Below, piece by piece: positions 13,401 through 27,900 of a DNA stretch of 64,000 nucleotides (positions are counted from its first letter, which is position 1; each line of letters begins with the position of its first letter). Location of the stretch: assembly GCA_008933995.1 (NCBI GenBank), contig WARS01000015.1, forward strand, positions 14,640,957 through 14,704,956, written 5' to 3'. Position numbers and translations under genes: made by a program. The DNA is from Datnioides undecimradiatus. Taxonomy: Eukaryota > Chordata > Actinopteri > Lobotiformes > Datnioididae. The notes under the pieces are model-generated. The model did not search any database, had not been told where the DNA came from, and saw nothing but the letters and a program-made list of their open reading frames with translations.

Positions 13401-16400
13401 TGCATGTTAACCGCTACGTCTGATGAGATAACAGACGTCGAAGGCTGCAGGTTTCTTTCCTCTGTCGCTCAGGGCTGCAGGTTTTATGCTCCTTAGATAG
13501 ATCCTCGGATACAAGTGGCTTGTGAATGGGAGGCACTGCTATAAAAACAAACTTGTGACGCTTGTTAGTTTCTGTCGGTCGGAAAGATTTTGATTCAGTT
13601 TTGTGTGCGTCCTTGTCTGTGAGCTTTGACCTGCCATCAGATTGTTCGGGGGAAAAAAGTAGTCATGATTTATAAAACCATTTCACTTTTCTGAGTTAAA
13701 TCCATTTTTCTGTGATGTTCCTGCTGTTTGATTGACTATCTGTCCTCAGTGGGCCTCTGCCGATTCACTCATTCTGCTTTGAAAACATATATAAAAGTCG
13801 TGCCTGTCAGGCTTCTTTCATAGTCGGTGCATACTGCTGTTTAGCATTCAGCTTGTAGCGTCTGGTCTGTGTTGCTTCTTTTTAATCATGATGCAACGTC
13901 CTCACAGGTGAAATCCTCTGTTTGGTGTTTACTGCATTCTGTCCGTCCACCTTAAATATATTTGCCACAGTTGCACTCTGTCCTCTACTTTCATTCCCTG
14001 TCTCATAACCTTTCCTCTGTTTTTTCCAGGATCTGGCTCGATGGACTGATGGCGGTTGCCGGGAGTGTGAATGCCGTGATGCCCAGGTGACTTGCTATCT
14101 GCATTCCTGCCCCACCTGTCCCCCGGGTACCCTGGCCATCACCCAGGAGGGCAGATGCTGCCCAGACTGTCCCAAAGGTATGCTGCTATAAAGGATGCTT
14201 GGTGCAAGTGTGCGTGAGACAGTCCTCTGCTTTGTCAAACTCTGCTGCTGTTCTGTAGGTGACTTTGGCAGGTTAAGGTCTCTCTTTCATATTGAATTAA
14301 CCTGTTTTTATAGTCGACTCATTTTTGTTATTCACATAAAACGCAGAGATGAAGCAGTCTGAGGGTTAAGGTGTTATAAACTAGCTTTTGACATTCATTT
14401 GTCAGGTAGTTTCACTCACTTTTAAATCTGTAATATTCATTTCTTACATTTATTACAATGTGTTTTGCCACTGGGGGTCAAGAAATCAAAAATGCCCCCT
14501 CTCTTTGATTATGGCATCCAGTGTTTGGTGGAAATAACATGAAATACAGTACTGTCTATCAGGGGCGACCTACCACAAACATGTAGGTGTAAAATATGCT
14601 TCGCAAGCAGCTGTGTCTTGTTTCTCTTACAGTTTTTGTACAATTATCGCCCCTTTAAACTTTACTCAACATGAACAGAGTTATCAGCTGCTCGTCTGAA
14701 TCTCCTGAATCGTAAAATCAGGAAACGTGCATCCTTCCTCCTTTAAGGCGACTGAACTGCTCAGGTGTGAATGGGGGTTCTTTTTTTTTTTTTTTTTTTT
14801 AATGTGTCTTGTTTTTTCCCGTTTCATTGTGAAGCACTTTGTAACATCTGCTCCGGGAAGGTGTGACAGGTATATAAATAAACTTTTGATACTTGCTAAA
14901 AATACTGCAAATGCAAATGAGAAGCTGGTTGGATAATTAAAGAAGAGAGAGGCTCATAAACAGACTGAGAGAGAGTTTATAGAAAAACAAGGCAGTCAGA
15001 GGACGAAATCCAAACTGTCCTTGGGGAGGAGGGCAGTGCCGGCCAAGCTGCTCGGTATGGTTCAGCATGCAGTCGCCTGAGGGCAGAGACTAGAACAGTC
15101 GCACACATTCAATACAAAATCTGCTCTTAACTTGGCTTTAATTCAGACTTTATCCTTTGGTACGGTTAGTCCAACATGTGCGCTTTGTCTTCGTCATATT
15201 TCTTATGTTCATTTCTACACATTAATGTCAGCATGAAATACAAACTAAGTACCGGAGTAGTGGAGATGTGCTTTGAATGTCTGGGTTCGGTTTGGTGTTT
15301 GATGGGCTGTTTTTCCTTTTGTATTTTTCAAACACTCGAAGTTGAAACATTTCCTGCTCTTTTAAAAGAGCCGAGTTTTAAAAAGAGCAGAGTGGCACGA
15401 TAGTTTAAAAAAAATGTGAAAACTTTCTCGACACAGCGCTGCTCCTAGTCACCCTGAGGCCGTAACGTTATAGGGAAATGACGAATGACTTTCACTTTGC
15501 TGGCCAATTTCTTTTTTTCATGGCAGAATATACACCTATTTAACAATTAATGAGTGCAGAAGAAAGCTTTAACTATGATACGGTGTAGCTGTAATGGTGA
15601 CCTCAGTCCCGGGTGGTGCAGATTCAGGAGTTTTTTTGTATCGATCTTTCCCATTTCTCTCAACCTGTTTCAACAGGAAATACCACAGATTAAGAAAGGA
15701 GAAGCTCCCAAATACACTGAATAATTGCTTTAGGCTAATTTCCTCAACACAACACCTCTGTTTCACCTCCCTCCTTAATAAAAAGGCTGATCCATCTGTC
15801 GTATTGACTGTAAATGCTTTTACAGGCCGTCAGCAATTATTACTTGACCAACTTAGGTTATTTTCTCATATAGATAAATACCCCAGCAGGCAATTTAACA
15901 GTGGGACGACATTGTTAAGATTTATGAAGACCTATAATGAAGTTTGGCTGCATGAATGAATAATTACAGTTGGGCCAGTTGGGCCATACATATAGACTGT
16001 TTGAGCTTGTGTGTGTGTTGTACGCGTTTGTGTGTGTTCTGTGTCCCTCGACAGTCTTTTTAGGTTGGCTGTTTGAAGAGTTTCTCCGCAGCAGCATATT
16101 AAAACGTCTAAAAACTAAATACACAGTCTAATTAGTCGAAGTAAACAACAGGGGAACCTGTAAAATGTAATATCTTGACTTATCTGGTTGATTTTCCATC
16201 TGATGGCCGAGCGCTTTCACCAAAAACAACGTTTAATTAAAGAGATTAACAAAACAGTACGTTGGTTATTAATGAGCACTGTTCACTTAATTTCCAACTC
16301 ATTTACCAAGTTGGTCTTCTGTGAATTTGGTCCACATGCAGGTATTTGCTACTGGCAAGAGCTGGTTTAATGGCAGTGTTGAGTCCTAAAACTAGACTCA

Positions 16401-19400
16401 CTGTCACATTAATGGGGTGCAGCAAAAAAACAAAGAGGTGTCTGTGGTTAGCTACGATGCCAGTGGTTCGGCTCCTCCAACACTGGAAGTCCCAGCTGAA
16501 TTGTTTAAGTACGATTTCAATATCAGGCTCCCAAACGGTAACAAGGCTTCATGCATGGGTAGATAAGGAATTCCCTGGAGAAGTGTTAGCAGGGAACATT
16601 TGTACATGTGAACCTTCTTCTAGAAACTAGCCTCTTCTGACAGCTTTGTTTCTTCTGGTTATCTACAGCGAACGTGTAAACCAACATAAATGCTGCATAA
16701 TCTGTTGTTGTTCTCTTAGTAATGCCATCAATATTTTAACATTAGCTACAGCTAATGGCTGCTTGTCCTTTGCTCCTCAACAGTAGTAGGGAGGTGAAAC
16801 GCAACCAGCTAGCTATTGAGCTGCTAACACTAAAATAACACTAAAATAAACATTAGCCTACAGATTGTTCTGTTGAATAGCAATGGCCCTTTTTATCAGC
16901 CTTACAACTAGAAAGATATGGACGATATGGAAGTTGTGGAAAGTACTAACTCAAGTACGGTACTTTATATTTGACTTTTTTCTTCTTTTTTTAAATAATG
17001 ATCTTGAACGGTCCTACAGTCCTACACCAGTGAGGCATTTCCCCTCTAAACTTCTCAGATTGTTTCATGTTAATGACTGTCTTAGGCTCAAAGAGGTAAA
17101 ATGACCCAATATTTCAAAAGAAAGTGAAGATTAGATGTCACAGCATTTTGTTTTTTCTTCTCTCTGGTCTTATAAATCATCTCTAAACTACCTACCTTCA
17201 TGTCTTTTAATCTTTACTTTTTCCTTGAGGCCGGTGGAGTATCAGTAAGCAGTGTGTGAGCTGTTAGCTGGTGGGCCCCTAATGAACACTACTGAGTGGA
17301 GATGAGGGATGGACTGGAGAGCCCTTCACTCAGACTTATTTGTCTCCAAAGTTTCATTTCTGAAAGCTAAAGCACCTTGGATGCTTATCGATTCATCTTT
17401 TGATTCTGTTTCTTTCAGCTTGAAACACATTTAACCAGCTTCTCCTGAACTCTTTGGACGTGTGTTCATTTCATCCATCACCTCTATCTGTTCACCCTCT
17501 CACCCTTTATTCTCCCTTTATTTTTCTGTGGTTATTATATCTCTACATGTAAAACATGCAGTTTATAGAAATTGTAGCGTTGTAGAGAAAAACATCAGAT
17601 CTGGAAATAGAAGGTGACATCTCATTACACATCCTGTACATGTGTTAATCAGTGTGCATTGTAGAGGGATTAAAGGCGGGAAGATGAGTATGTGTCTGTG
17701 TGAGTACATGGTCTGAGTGGGTCATGTGTTTTATCATGTGCGCCCGAGTGAATAATTTAAATGTATTTGTGCATTTTCTATATTTGCACACACATCATAC
17801 CCCACTTGCACCTGTTATCACGCCGCAGCTTGTGTGCATTTATGCATGTGCAGTAACTGCTTCAAAGCCCCCATAATGCACCAAAATGCATATATGCATG
17901 CCTGAACAAAGTGATTTAAGCGTGATTTCAGCACTTCACTTTACATGTACATACTGATACGGGAAACAGACACATGGGTTCGGTTGCTAACCCTGCGTCC
18001 GCCTGGCCGTGAATTAGATTTCCCCACTGTTTTTTGTTGATGGCTAAAAATAGAAAAAGGAAGACGAAACACATTCTCTGTTTTCCCCCTTATCCTTGAA
18101 CCCGACCTGTAAATCTTCCCTCAAGCCTATTAATCATGGCTGTCTATAGACCCAGAGGTCAGCAGCCTCTCCTCTCATTGGACAGTTCACACCTGAGGAC
18201 CGAAACCAGGAGTCGTGCTGCATTCAGGTCTCATGGGAAAGTCTGCTGTGAGTCCTCCACTTGTACATAAGGTCCCTGTCTGTCCAGGACGACCCAAATT
18301 GGTCTTTTCAGTATGCCCATAGATTGGACCTTGGTATTTATCAAGCATCTTGTAGTAGGAAACCAGTTGTCTGGGCCCGTCTTTAGAATAGAGGACACCT
18401 CAGACATGTCTTAATCTGTAAAAAGAAATTGCATGAATATTTTTATGACTAAACTGCTGCAGGATGCAATCATTTCTTCCCTGAAGACTCCACGATGTAA
18501 TGCTTTTTGGTTATAGGCAAAATGCAGTTTCTGACACAAAAAACAGTTCTGATTGCAAAAAAACTGTTTCTTACACCACCACAGATAATGTGCAAATGAA
18601 ACACTTAGAATAATATCCGGGATTAATTATTTTTATTTATATATTAACTTTTTAGCCAGTGTGTTCTTCCAGTCTACTGTGACTGAAGCCATTCATTCAA
18701 TTTGGCATCATATTTTTCTAAAACTTGGGTAATTTAGTGACACAGCTGCCCACACTTAAAGAAAGTTCTGCTTCTTTTTGCATTTCAGATGTTTCCATTG
18801 TCTAAAAAACAGTCACATCATTATATTTTTTACTTTGCAGCGTCATGAAACAGCGACGTCGCACTCTCTCCCAAGAGTGTCTCTCTTCTTTGGAGGGAGC
18901 TTCATAAATAACTCTCAAGTCCTTCTCTGCAGTACAGCTGTTTTTAGTTTTAATTCAGTGTGATCCTCAGGAGGGATTCTGGGATGTTTGCCGAATACGG
19001 GCCCAGATATCCCAAAATGTGTGCATCTGTATCCAGACCAAACATGCACTATTTTTAGTCTAGCACATAGTTAAGGCACTTAATCCCCTCACCATTATTT
19101 CATCAATTTTAATCAACAAAGTTTGGATGAATTAAATGGATTTTGATTCTATTTGGGGCTTTATTGTCTCAAATAAAGAGCCCCATAATTGAAAATTTGG
19201 CAGCAGACTACATGGGGGAATTACTGAATGGTAAAGTGCCTTTTTAGTGGGAATCAGGGTGTGAAATTACCATGAATCACCAGCCAAATGCTGGTAAATG
19301 CTGGCTGTGGATGGTGAGTTGGCTTATTCTCGAAGCTCCTGTGGCAGGTAGCCAGGCTCAGTTGGAGGTCAAGTTTTGTGCTAAGAGTCAAACTGGCAGG

Positions 19401-21915
19401 TGATTTTTTTTTTTTCCCCTCTCATACTTTCTGAACGACGCTGAGTGACAAAATGACGACAAATGCCAAATGTTTACACATCTGCAGTTTGAGAAGTTTC
19501 TCATCAGGCATTTGTCTTAATCAGGTGCAGCTGTGTGGTTAATCGCGCCTGGATCCACACCTCAGGATCAGTTGTTTTCATACAACTTTGCCGTTAATCA
19601 CAGCTGCAGTTTTTAATTTTGTGCTTCAGGGATTCTGACTCGCTACACCCGTGTGGAAATTAAAGTACAGTGTGCGAGCGTCAAGGCAGTCTCCTGTAAA
19701 CAACGGCCTGTATCAAAGCGTGTGATTGTTGAACTTGTGCTGTAATGTGGCTTTATCCACAAGAGGGAAAAAAAATCCAATGCTGGCTCGCTCTCAGCTG
19801 TCAAAGCAAACAAGAAATGATCTTGTAACTAGTCAGGTGGAGTTTTGTACTAAAATATACTCATTTGTTTCCACTGTTTAACCTCCGGGAATGAATTGTT
19901 TGCAGGGAGAGTTCAGGATAGACGCAGGATGAGCGCATGAGGGAAAACCGCAGCGGATCCTAGAATATTGGTACATTACCGCTAGCTGAAGCATTGGCCA
20001 CAGCCGAATGGAGAGATAAACACTTGACTGATATTCGAACTAGTCAATAAGGGCGTCAGTGGGCCAGAACGTACAGTACTAAGTATCTCAATCTCCCACT
20101 TTTCTCACTCTGCTTCCTCCCTCCCGCATTCAGTTTTGCATCCGTTCTGTTTGAGGAAAAACAAGGGGATGAAAAGCAAGGTTAACAAAACTGAATGAGT
20201 GGCATATGGAGCGGATAAAACAATGGGTGGATGAGAAGATTGAGCGGTAAGAGAGAAAGGGACAGAAAAGAGAAGAAGACAGATAAAAGGAATAACAAGA
20301 TGTTATAGAGTGCGAAAAAGAGAGATGGAGACACCGCGAACGATATGTTCCTGCTTATTGACAGTCTTATATGCCATTAAGGTTAAAGTCTCACCTCCAT
20401 GTTTCTCATGTTCTCTTCAACTCCTTTTCCATTTCCCCATAGTCTCGCTTGTATTTTCTCCCATAAGTCTGCTCCTTCTGTTTCTTATTCTTTCCCCCTC
20501 TCCTCTCCCCGCTTTGCTCTGCCGTCGTCACATTAATCAGATCCCTCAGTCACATTTTTTACAAGCGGCGAGCACTTTATTTACTCAATACATTCACATA
20601 ATGAATGGAGCAATCACAGTGCAATCAAGTGCAAGCAGCCCCACATATTGTTTGACAAGAGGCTGCCCGCGTTCGCTTGTTCTACAATCCAGATACAGGA
20701 AAGTGTTATTGCTGACGTCGACGATTCTGTAATTTCAGATGTTGACAGGGTTTTAGAGCTGTGGGACTGTCGGAAGTGACATTTTTAATTTTTCAGACAT
20801 GTATTTCAGAATTTTGAAGGCTAGGTAATTTTCAAAAGAACCTGGAGGATATCAGAGACTTTGACAGATGGTTTTCTCTGCAGCACTGTGATGCTCTTCC
20901 TCCAACTTATTTCACACATTGATTGTATTCAGGGATGAATTTGAGTTGCTTCTCTTCATCAAAACAGGCTGTTTATGTATTCAGAGCTCTCCCTAGTTGA
21001 AAAGAAAAACCCAACTTTCACCACCCAGTGGGACTAAACTTTTTAGGTCATAAAGTCTCAGACTGAAGAAAGTCATAGAAAGGTTTTTTGCAGTTCAAAG
21101 GAGAAAGAGGTGGGTTTTTTTTTCCATTTATTTGCACAGGCCTGTTGGGCATCATTTGGCAATGATTATAATTGAAACGTGAACAACTCTAGCCTGGTTC
21201 CAGACCTCTGAATCACCGATTTACATGGTGTTACGATCAATAAAGTCTACCTTTCCAGGTAGAACAAAAACTAAACAAGAAGGCAGGATTAATGAGTTAA
21301 CAGTTACTGTCAACACCTAAAAACCGTAGCCGGCGAGCACAAAAGCAGAATTAAGGTGTCTTCTTAATGCTTTAATCTGTTATTTCCAGTAGGTATTGAA
21401 AGTATTGTGTAGTGATGAATGACTTTTAGAGCATGGAAAACCTAAAGAAGCCGGCTTGTGCTAATAAGTTGTTGGTAAAATGTTAAACCAACTGGGAGCC
21501 TGTGTTGGCACGACAAGTACTTCATCACAAAATGCATCAGTGTGGAGCTGTTGGCCGAGAGCTGAGGATTGTGGATGTACTCAAAAACTCCCAGTAGAGC
21601 ACAATTTACTCAGTAAAACTTCTCCGCCACTACTAACGCAGTCTGACTGTACAGGCAAATGTACTCGATGGAATTTGTTAGAAAATTAAATTGTGTGTGT
21701 GTGTGTGTGTGTGGTTTTGCAAAGTTAAATCTGCTGCCCTCTGCTAACTGAGTTTCAGTGCGGAGCCAAATCAGTTGCGAATTTGCATAAAATTAAATGT
21801 CAGAACGTGTGTGTGTGAGTGAGAGAGTGGCTTCGAGACTTCAAGTGGCCACGCATCCACTAACAGTGTCCGTCCAGATGTATAGAATAAAGTTAGCATG
21901 AAATTGAATGTCAGA

Positions 21916-21949
<34 letters not shown>

Positions 21950-24900
21950 TCCATTTGTAGCACAATCTTTACCCTTTTTTTCTGTGCAGTATCCTTAATT
22001 TTTTTACTCTAAATGCAAACAAATTGTACTGAATTTTACAAATGAATTTTAAATTGAATGAATCGAATGTGTGTTTTCCAGTCGAGTGTCATCCAGACTG
22101 CCTGTCATGTTCGGGGACTCCTGACCAATGTGAGAGCTGCAGGGACCCAAAGGCCTTCCTCCACCTTGGCCGCTGTCTGGCAGTCTGTCCAGCCGGCTAC
22201 TACGCCGAAGGACGAGTGTGTGCAGGTACGGGCGGCTTGTAAATATACACATTCAAATTGCCCTTCAAAACTGCAATTATCCCCCATTTACACTGCAGAC
22301 AGTGCTGCTTGGATTAATTAGCATGCTGTTACAACACACTACGGCAGGGATTCTCACAATTAGTAGTTAATACATGTTTTTCTTTTGTTGTTTGGTTTCG
22401 CTTAAAAAAAGACTTAACTCTGAGCAGTTTAGCTTGGCTGAAAAAATAATGGGAACAAAGAAATATTTCCTCTGAAGCAGTCAATTTGGCCTCTTTAACC
22501 TGCAATTCTCATAGAAATTTCTATCTCATACGTATTTCTATCTTCTCTCGCTACAGTTTGCAGGCCTGTACTTTCTGATGGCTGTAAAGATGGACAATGA
22601 AACTTTATAAGTTTGCACTTATAAAGAGTAGAACGTCTCAATTGCACTGCACGCACCTCTGCAGTGAAATATTGTTTAAACACTTAAAGGAGAACTAAAT
22701 TTAAGACGAGCTTTAGCTGAACACAGACAAAACATTTGGCTCAGTCAGCTCGTAGCAGCACAGCAGCAAGCATGCATTAAAATTTAGGACAGCAACAGTG
22801 TCTCCATCCAGATTGATTGCCCATGTATAAGTGTGTGTGCGTGTGTGTGCCTGTATCAGCTCTGAGATCCTTTTTTCGTGTGTGTGTGTGTGTGTGCGCG
22901 CGTTTGTGCCCATTCGCTGTCACGTTTGCCTGACAGGACACCAGCCACACCACCTTGACCGAGCATTGACCCGCGACAGCCGTAATCTTCTTAGCATTTT
23001 ACTGCATTGAATTCCTACCGTCCCATTGACCTGTTCAACCGGTGAGACAGACATTTACTGCCCATAGCTATTCATGAAGCTGTAAACACCAAACGCCCTG
23101 ATGCCGTAAAGCTATCAGGCATAGATAAAGGTATTAACTTCGAAGCCTAGCTGCTAATGCTAGCAGACGAACCTTTAACAGCGTTTTCACACTTGTGCTT
23201 AAAAAATATAAAGAGGGATGCTTATGCCCTGAATGCGTGGACTGTGTTGAAATGTAGCAAGTGTTATAATAGCTTTATTCAACCAGGAAAGTGCCTCACT
23301 GAGATTAAAAACATGTTTCAACAGGGTTTTCCTGCCAGGATAGAAGCAGCACAGTAGGACGCAGAAGTTATCAAATACATAACACGGACTAAAATTAGAT
23401 CAAAAATGAAGGTGTTGGTGAGGATCAACAATACAGACGTGCTCAGAATGTAAAGCTATAGAATAGCATAACACAACAAAGACCATGAAACAGATGTGTG
23501 ATTGATATCTTAAAGAACAGCTAAAATAGTAGGATTGTAAACCTGATTACACTGGATCTCTCGTTCTATACAAAGTAGCTTTTACTGCTTTTGTTTAAGT
23601 TACCAGTGTGCATGTGGACACGTTGGCAGCTTAACATAGGTTAACTGTGCAGTGTCTCGCATGAAACTAGTTAGTTTGTAACTTCCAAAGCTGATCAAAT
23701 CTATGAAAGTTAATCAAGATTATAAAAATCAATTTATAAGCTTGAAAAGCTTAATTTGCAGCACACTCTTTTCATTAATATTCAACTATAGTGAACAATG
23801 AAAACAGCCGATGATTGATTTTAGATTTTTTTAGTTTTTCAGATTCTCTTCTTCTTCTTCTTCTTCTTCTTCTTCTTCTTCTTCCTAAGGCTCATTGGTT
23901 GAGTCAGTGGTTGGTTGAGTGTGATTTCTGTTAAAGAAACCCATAAGGCCTTCAGTCCAGAACATCCAGCTCAATCCCACACAGCCTAATTTCAACATTT
24001 TTACTGCCAAGTGCATGTGGGTGACTGAAAATAAGGCTGTGAGCTTGAACACACATTGTTGATATCATCTCTCCCTCCCAGCCCTTTTCCTTCTCCTCCT
24101 TTTCCCTCAGACTTCTTTTCATCTTTCTCTCAGCCTGTCAATCAATCTTTCTCTGTCCTTCTATCCATCGTCATTATCTTGATCACAATCCCGATCTTCA
24201 TTTCCTCTGTCTTCACATCTCTACTTCTTCTCTTCCCTCACTTTTCCGTCTGCTGTCTCTCTCTGAGTGGGTGGTTTTTAGGGGATTTAGTCGCTTTTTA
24301 TTCTATAATCATGTGATTTCTCATTAAAGAACATCTGCAGTCTCATCATTGAATTTTCTCTCCCGTTCTATACCCTCTGGTTTCATTATTATGTTGATGG
24401 AGATGTCTGTAAATACATTACATTGCACTAAACATCCGGAGCTGCCAAAGTGAAATGTGTTTAAGCGCATTAAGGTGTGTTTAATAATCACAAGATTTGG
24501 ATGAAGCCATGCATTCTTTATTTCTCTGGTTGATATAATTCATCTCAAAGAGGGAGAGAATGTTTTCTTTTTTAAACAATTTAATCTGCACATCCTTCTT
24601 TTGTGCCTTCTTTCCTGCATTTTTCAAGTTTCAAATACACCTGTACCTTTTGGGTCCTGCAATGATTAAATCGATAAAAACTTGATTTACTCTTGTGTTT
24701 TGTTGCCGACAGCACTTTGGGCCGCAAACGTAGGTGCTGTAAAACCCAATGTAATCTCATTTTAAATACCAAAAAGTTTGGATGTTCGTGAAGGTGATAA
24801 AGATAAGATGCAGAATCATCAACTGTTACTTCTAATTTTATTTACAGCAGCGAATTGATTCAGATTTAGTTTGTTCCCTATTTTGTGAAGTTTGCTGAAA

Positions 24901-27900
24901 ATGTATACCACATTTGGATATAAATAAATCTTGGGTTTCCTCTGGGACCTCAAATAACCCTCCACAGTCTGAAGAACCTCCCATCCAGTGCAAAAACAGA
25001 GGCTAAGACTCTGCCTCGGGTTTTAATCTGTTACTTAACTGCGTTCACTTTTAGTGAAATGCACATCCAGGTTCCTCTGGTTTCCTTGCCTGTCGCTGCT
25101 AGCCGGCCAAGCTATGATAGGCAGTCGTGTAACCATGAAGGGGGCTCGGACAGGAAAAGAAAATTAATATTTGAAGTGACTGACAGTCAGACTTTTCCCC
25201 TCTCCCTCTCCACCCCCACAGCTTGCCAGTCATCCTGTGCCACATGCTCCAGCGAGTTGGACTGCCAGTCCTGCGGCTCCCACCTGCCCCTGCTGAGCGC
25301 TGACAGTGGCCAGTGCCTGGCTTCCTGTCCTCTCGGCTCCTACCAGCATGACCACACACACTGTCGCCGTGAGTATCACAGGATGTCGAATGACTCAGTG
25401 TGCGCTCTGGCCATTGCGTAGGTGAAAATAGTGTTTTTGCCCAGATTCAAGTGCTGTCATGCTGGAACAGATGAAATTCCAGCAGACCCTTTGGTGCAGA
25501 GGAAGTCTGGCTAGTAGTAATGTTTCATTTCTCTTGAAGCTTTGCTAAAGTTGCTAAAGAAGTTTGCTGAAGTAAGATCAGTGAGGTTAATTCAAATCAG
25601 ATAACTGAGTAATTTGATGTTGTACTTTACATATTTCCAAATATGGAGATTTAAAATATACATCATATAATCTATATTATCATCAATAGTCACATAGTGC
25701 AGATTATATAGTTTGCAGATAATATAAATTTAATTTTTCTCTGTCTCCAAATGTATTTTCGTTCTTTCTGTTTCTGTTATCTGATTCCAAACTTTGCAAA
25801 GGGTTTACAAGAATCAGTTTCTGGCATTTCTTTGAGCAAAATCGTCTTTTAGTCGACTGGTTTCAGATCAGCCTCTGTGCAGTCGGGCAGAAAGTGTATC
25901 CACAGTTTAGCAAACCAGCAGTTCAGGACTCCACAGTTGGTGCATTACAGTTTTTTGGGGAGGCAGCGATAAACTGTGTGACTTGTTTCCAGTGAACTGG
26001 TTCAGAATAACTTTGAGTGGATGTTCTGACTGAATATTTTACGAAGTGACGAAGAAGAGAGAGCTCTCTCTGGGGTCCAAGTATTATTGCTTTAGTGTTG
26101 TGGCTTTGCTAGAAAAAGCCAAAGAAAATCACGTTTGGAGGCAGCGTTGGTTGGAAAAGTTAGTTAAGTTTTTCTGTGCTTTAAAGTGTGTTCAGATTCA
26201 GAGTTCAGAGAAACAGTGCGCCTGCCAGTGTTTGTCTGTTTGCCCACACAGTCTTTCAAAAGAACACTATGAAAACCAATCAGAAAAAAATTAATTTGGA
26301 ATTGAAAATTAAACTGACTTGAGTCTTAATTTAACTTTTTTTGTTTTATTGTTATTTCACTCAGCTGAGGCTGAGTGTGTTTTAATATCCGTGCTAATCA
26401 TTATGCTGCACTCTCTGCCTGCTGTCAGTCACTCAACACCCACAGGAAAAGACAATCTCTTCCAGGAAATAATTCATATTAAAAAACAAAAGGCTGTATT
26501 GACAGATTCATTTCTTATTTATTTAGGGTGTCTGGGGTCCCTGTGACTAATTTCAAGTAATGTTTGAAACACAACTAAAATATTGGCATATTTTAGAAAT
26601 AATAAAAACCAAGTAAAGGTTGAAAAGTCAAGGGATGCACAGCTGACACATCAGCAAAACCCTCACGTAACTGCCGTTGAGGGATTGCATTGATGTCAAA
26701 GCAGTATCAAATGTTACCGATGGGTCGGTCAACTGCTTGGAGTGAATTGAATTTGGTGGAGGATAACATGAACTTTCCAGTTACAGTTGTGGCCTCCTGA
26801 TGAATCATCCAAAAGTCATTATGTGTCAAAATCTTTGTACAGATGTAAACTAATTATATATAAAATATAAAGTACTGTATCAGTATTTTGCTTCCAGTGT
26901 TAAAAGTATAATAATAGCTGTGTCCTAGTTTATCTTCGTTTGCCACATCGCTAGCTATGGAGGCTAACATTATAGATTTATTTACACCGCGAGGAAAAAA
27001 AGCTTATGTCTCGATCAGAACACACAATATTGTTGCCAAGTCAGGCAACATGGCAGACTTCCCACAGGACCCTGTCCAATTATAGCTTATCGTCTTTTAT
27101 GACTTGCTTGACGCACAAAGGTGATGGGTAAGGAGGTACCAGGGACCGACTTCACTGTTCCACCTGACAGCACCAATAACATTGTTCCTGTTTTGCTACA
27201 CTGTGCTTACAGTTGTCTGCTGTATAATGCTCTGTGCTCTCATGGGGCGCAAAACACCATATAGAAGTTGTCAAACCAGTTAAGACAGAAAAAAACTCTA
27301 ATAAGCTTTGATGATGGGTCTTTTTGTTGAGCGGCTGTGACGCCTCGCCGATGCTGCATTGATTCTCCTTTTCTCTCCTCTTCTTCTTTGATAGACATCA
27401 CAAAGGCTAAGTCTGCTTGTTCTGATGTTGAATGAAATGTAACTGTGGTGTAAATGTACACGTGTCTGATTGTTACCAGCATGGAAGTACTTGCTAATGT
27501 TACTTAATCTCACCCACTTTGTTGTGCAAATGAGAATCTTTGCTGTCTTAGCAGTTGAGAAAAACGAGAAGGCATGCTAGATCCCACTGTAGAAGGTGCT
27601 AATGTTGGATAAATACACAACAAAGACTGACTCTTATTCAACCAATCTACCTTAAAGGTCTCCCAGCGCTCTAAAGCCTGGACCAATAAATAAAACTGTG
27701 GCTCAGTGAGCTAAACCCCTGTGGGCATGCTTATATATTGTGAACAGTTTGGCCAAGCACCTCCATCGGGTGGGGGAAGACCTGCTGTGACTCCTGGGGA
27801 TGATGGGTAGAAAGAGAAAGGGAGAGAAAAGGGGGCGGGTGAGAGAGGAGAGAGTAACCACAATGTGATTACAGTCCAGTTCTGCAGCTCAATTTCACAC

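Larger units (their letters stand above)
14178..22081 (+). other. fras1: Intron, 7.9 kb, between the VWC and FU regions
   Basis: It contains a T20-like run at 14780-14800, a palindromic AT-rich hairpin at 15354-15390, a stretch of CCAGC/GCTGG inverted repeats near 19275-19320, and three GT repeats at 21692-21945. Reading frames in it (for example 20310-20732) have no domain signals. No exon with FU or VWC cysteine spacing was found. Confidence 0.75.
22226..25221 (+). other. fras1: Intron, 3.0 kb
   Basis: It contains a GT repeat at 22877-22902, an interspersed repeat fragment at about 23273-23375, and a CTT repeat at 23846-23884. A pyrimidine-rich stretch lies at 24070-24260. No gene is seen. 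Confidence 0.75.

Noticed and set aside
13416..13438. CTGATGAG box inside an inverted repeat, considered as another hammerhead
   Set aside because: The second box reads GAAG rather than GAAA and the stems do not fit; it is only a short hairpin.
20310..20732. Plus-strand open frame of 140 codons, a possible nested gene
   Set aside because: There is no recognisable domain or start context and the middle is pyrimidine-rich low-complexity sequence; most likely chance.
23846..23884. CRISPR-like regular repetition
   Set aside because: These are simple CTT microsatellite units without spacers in a vertebrate genome.
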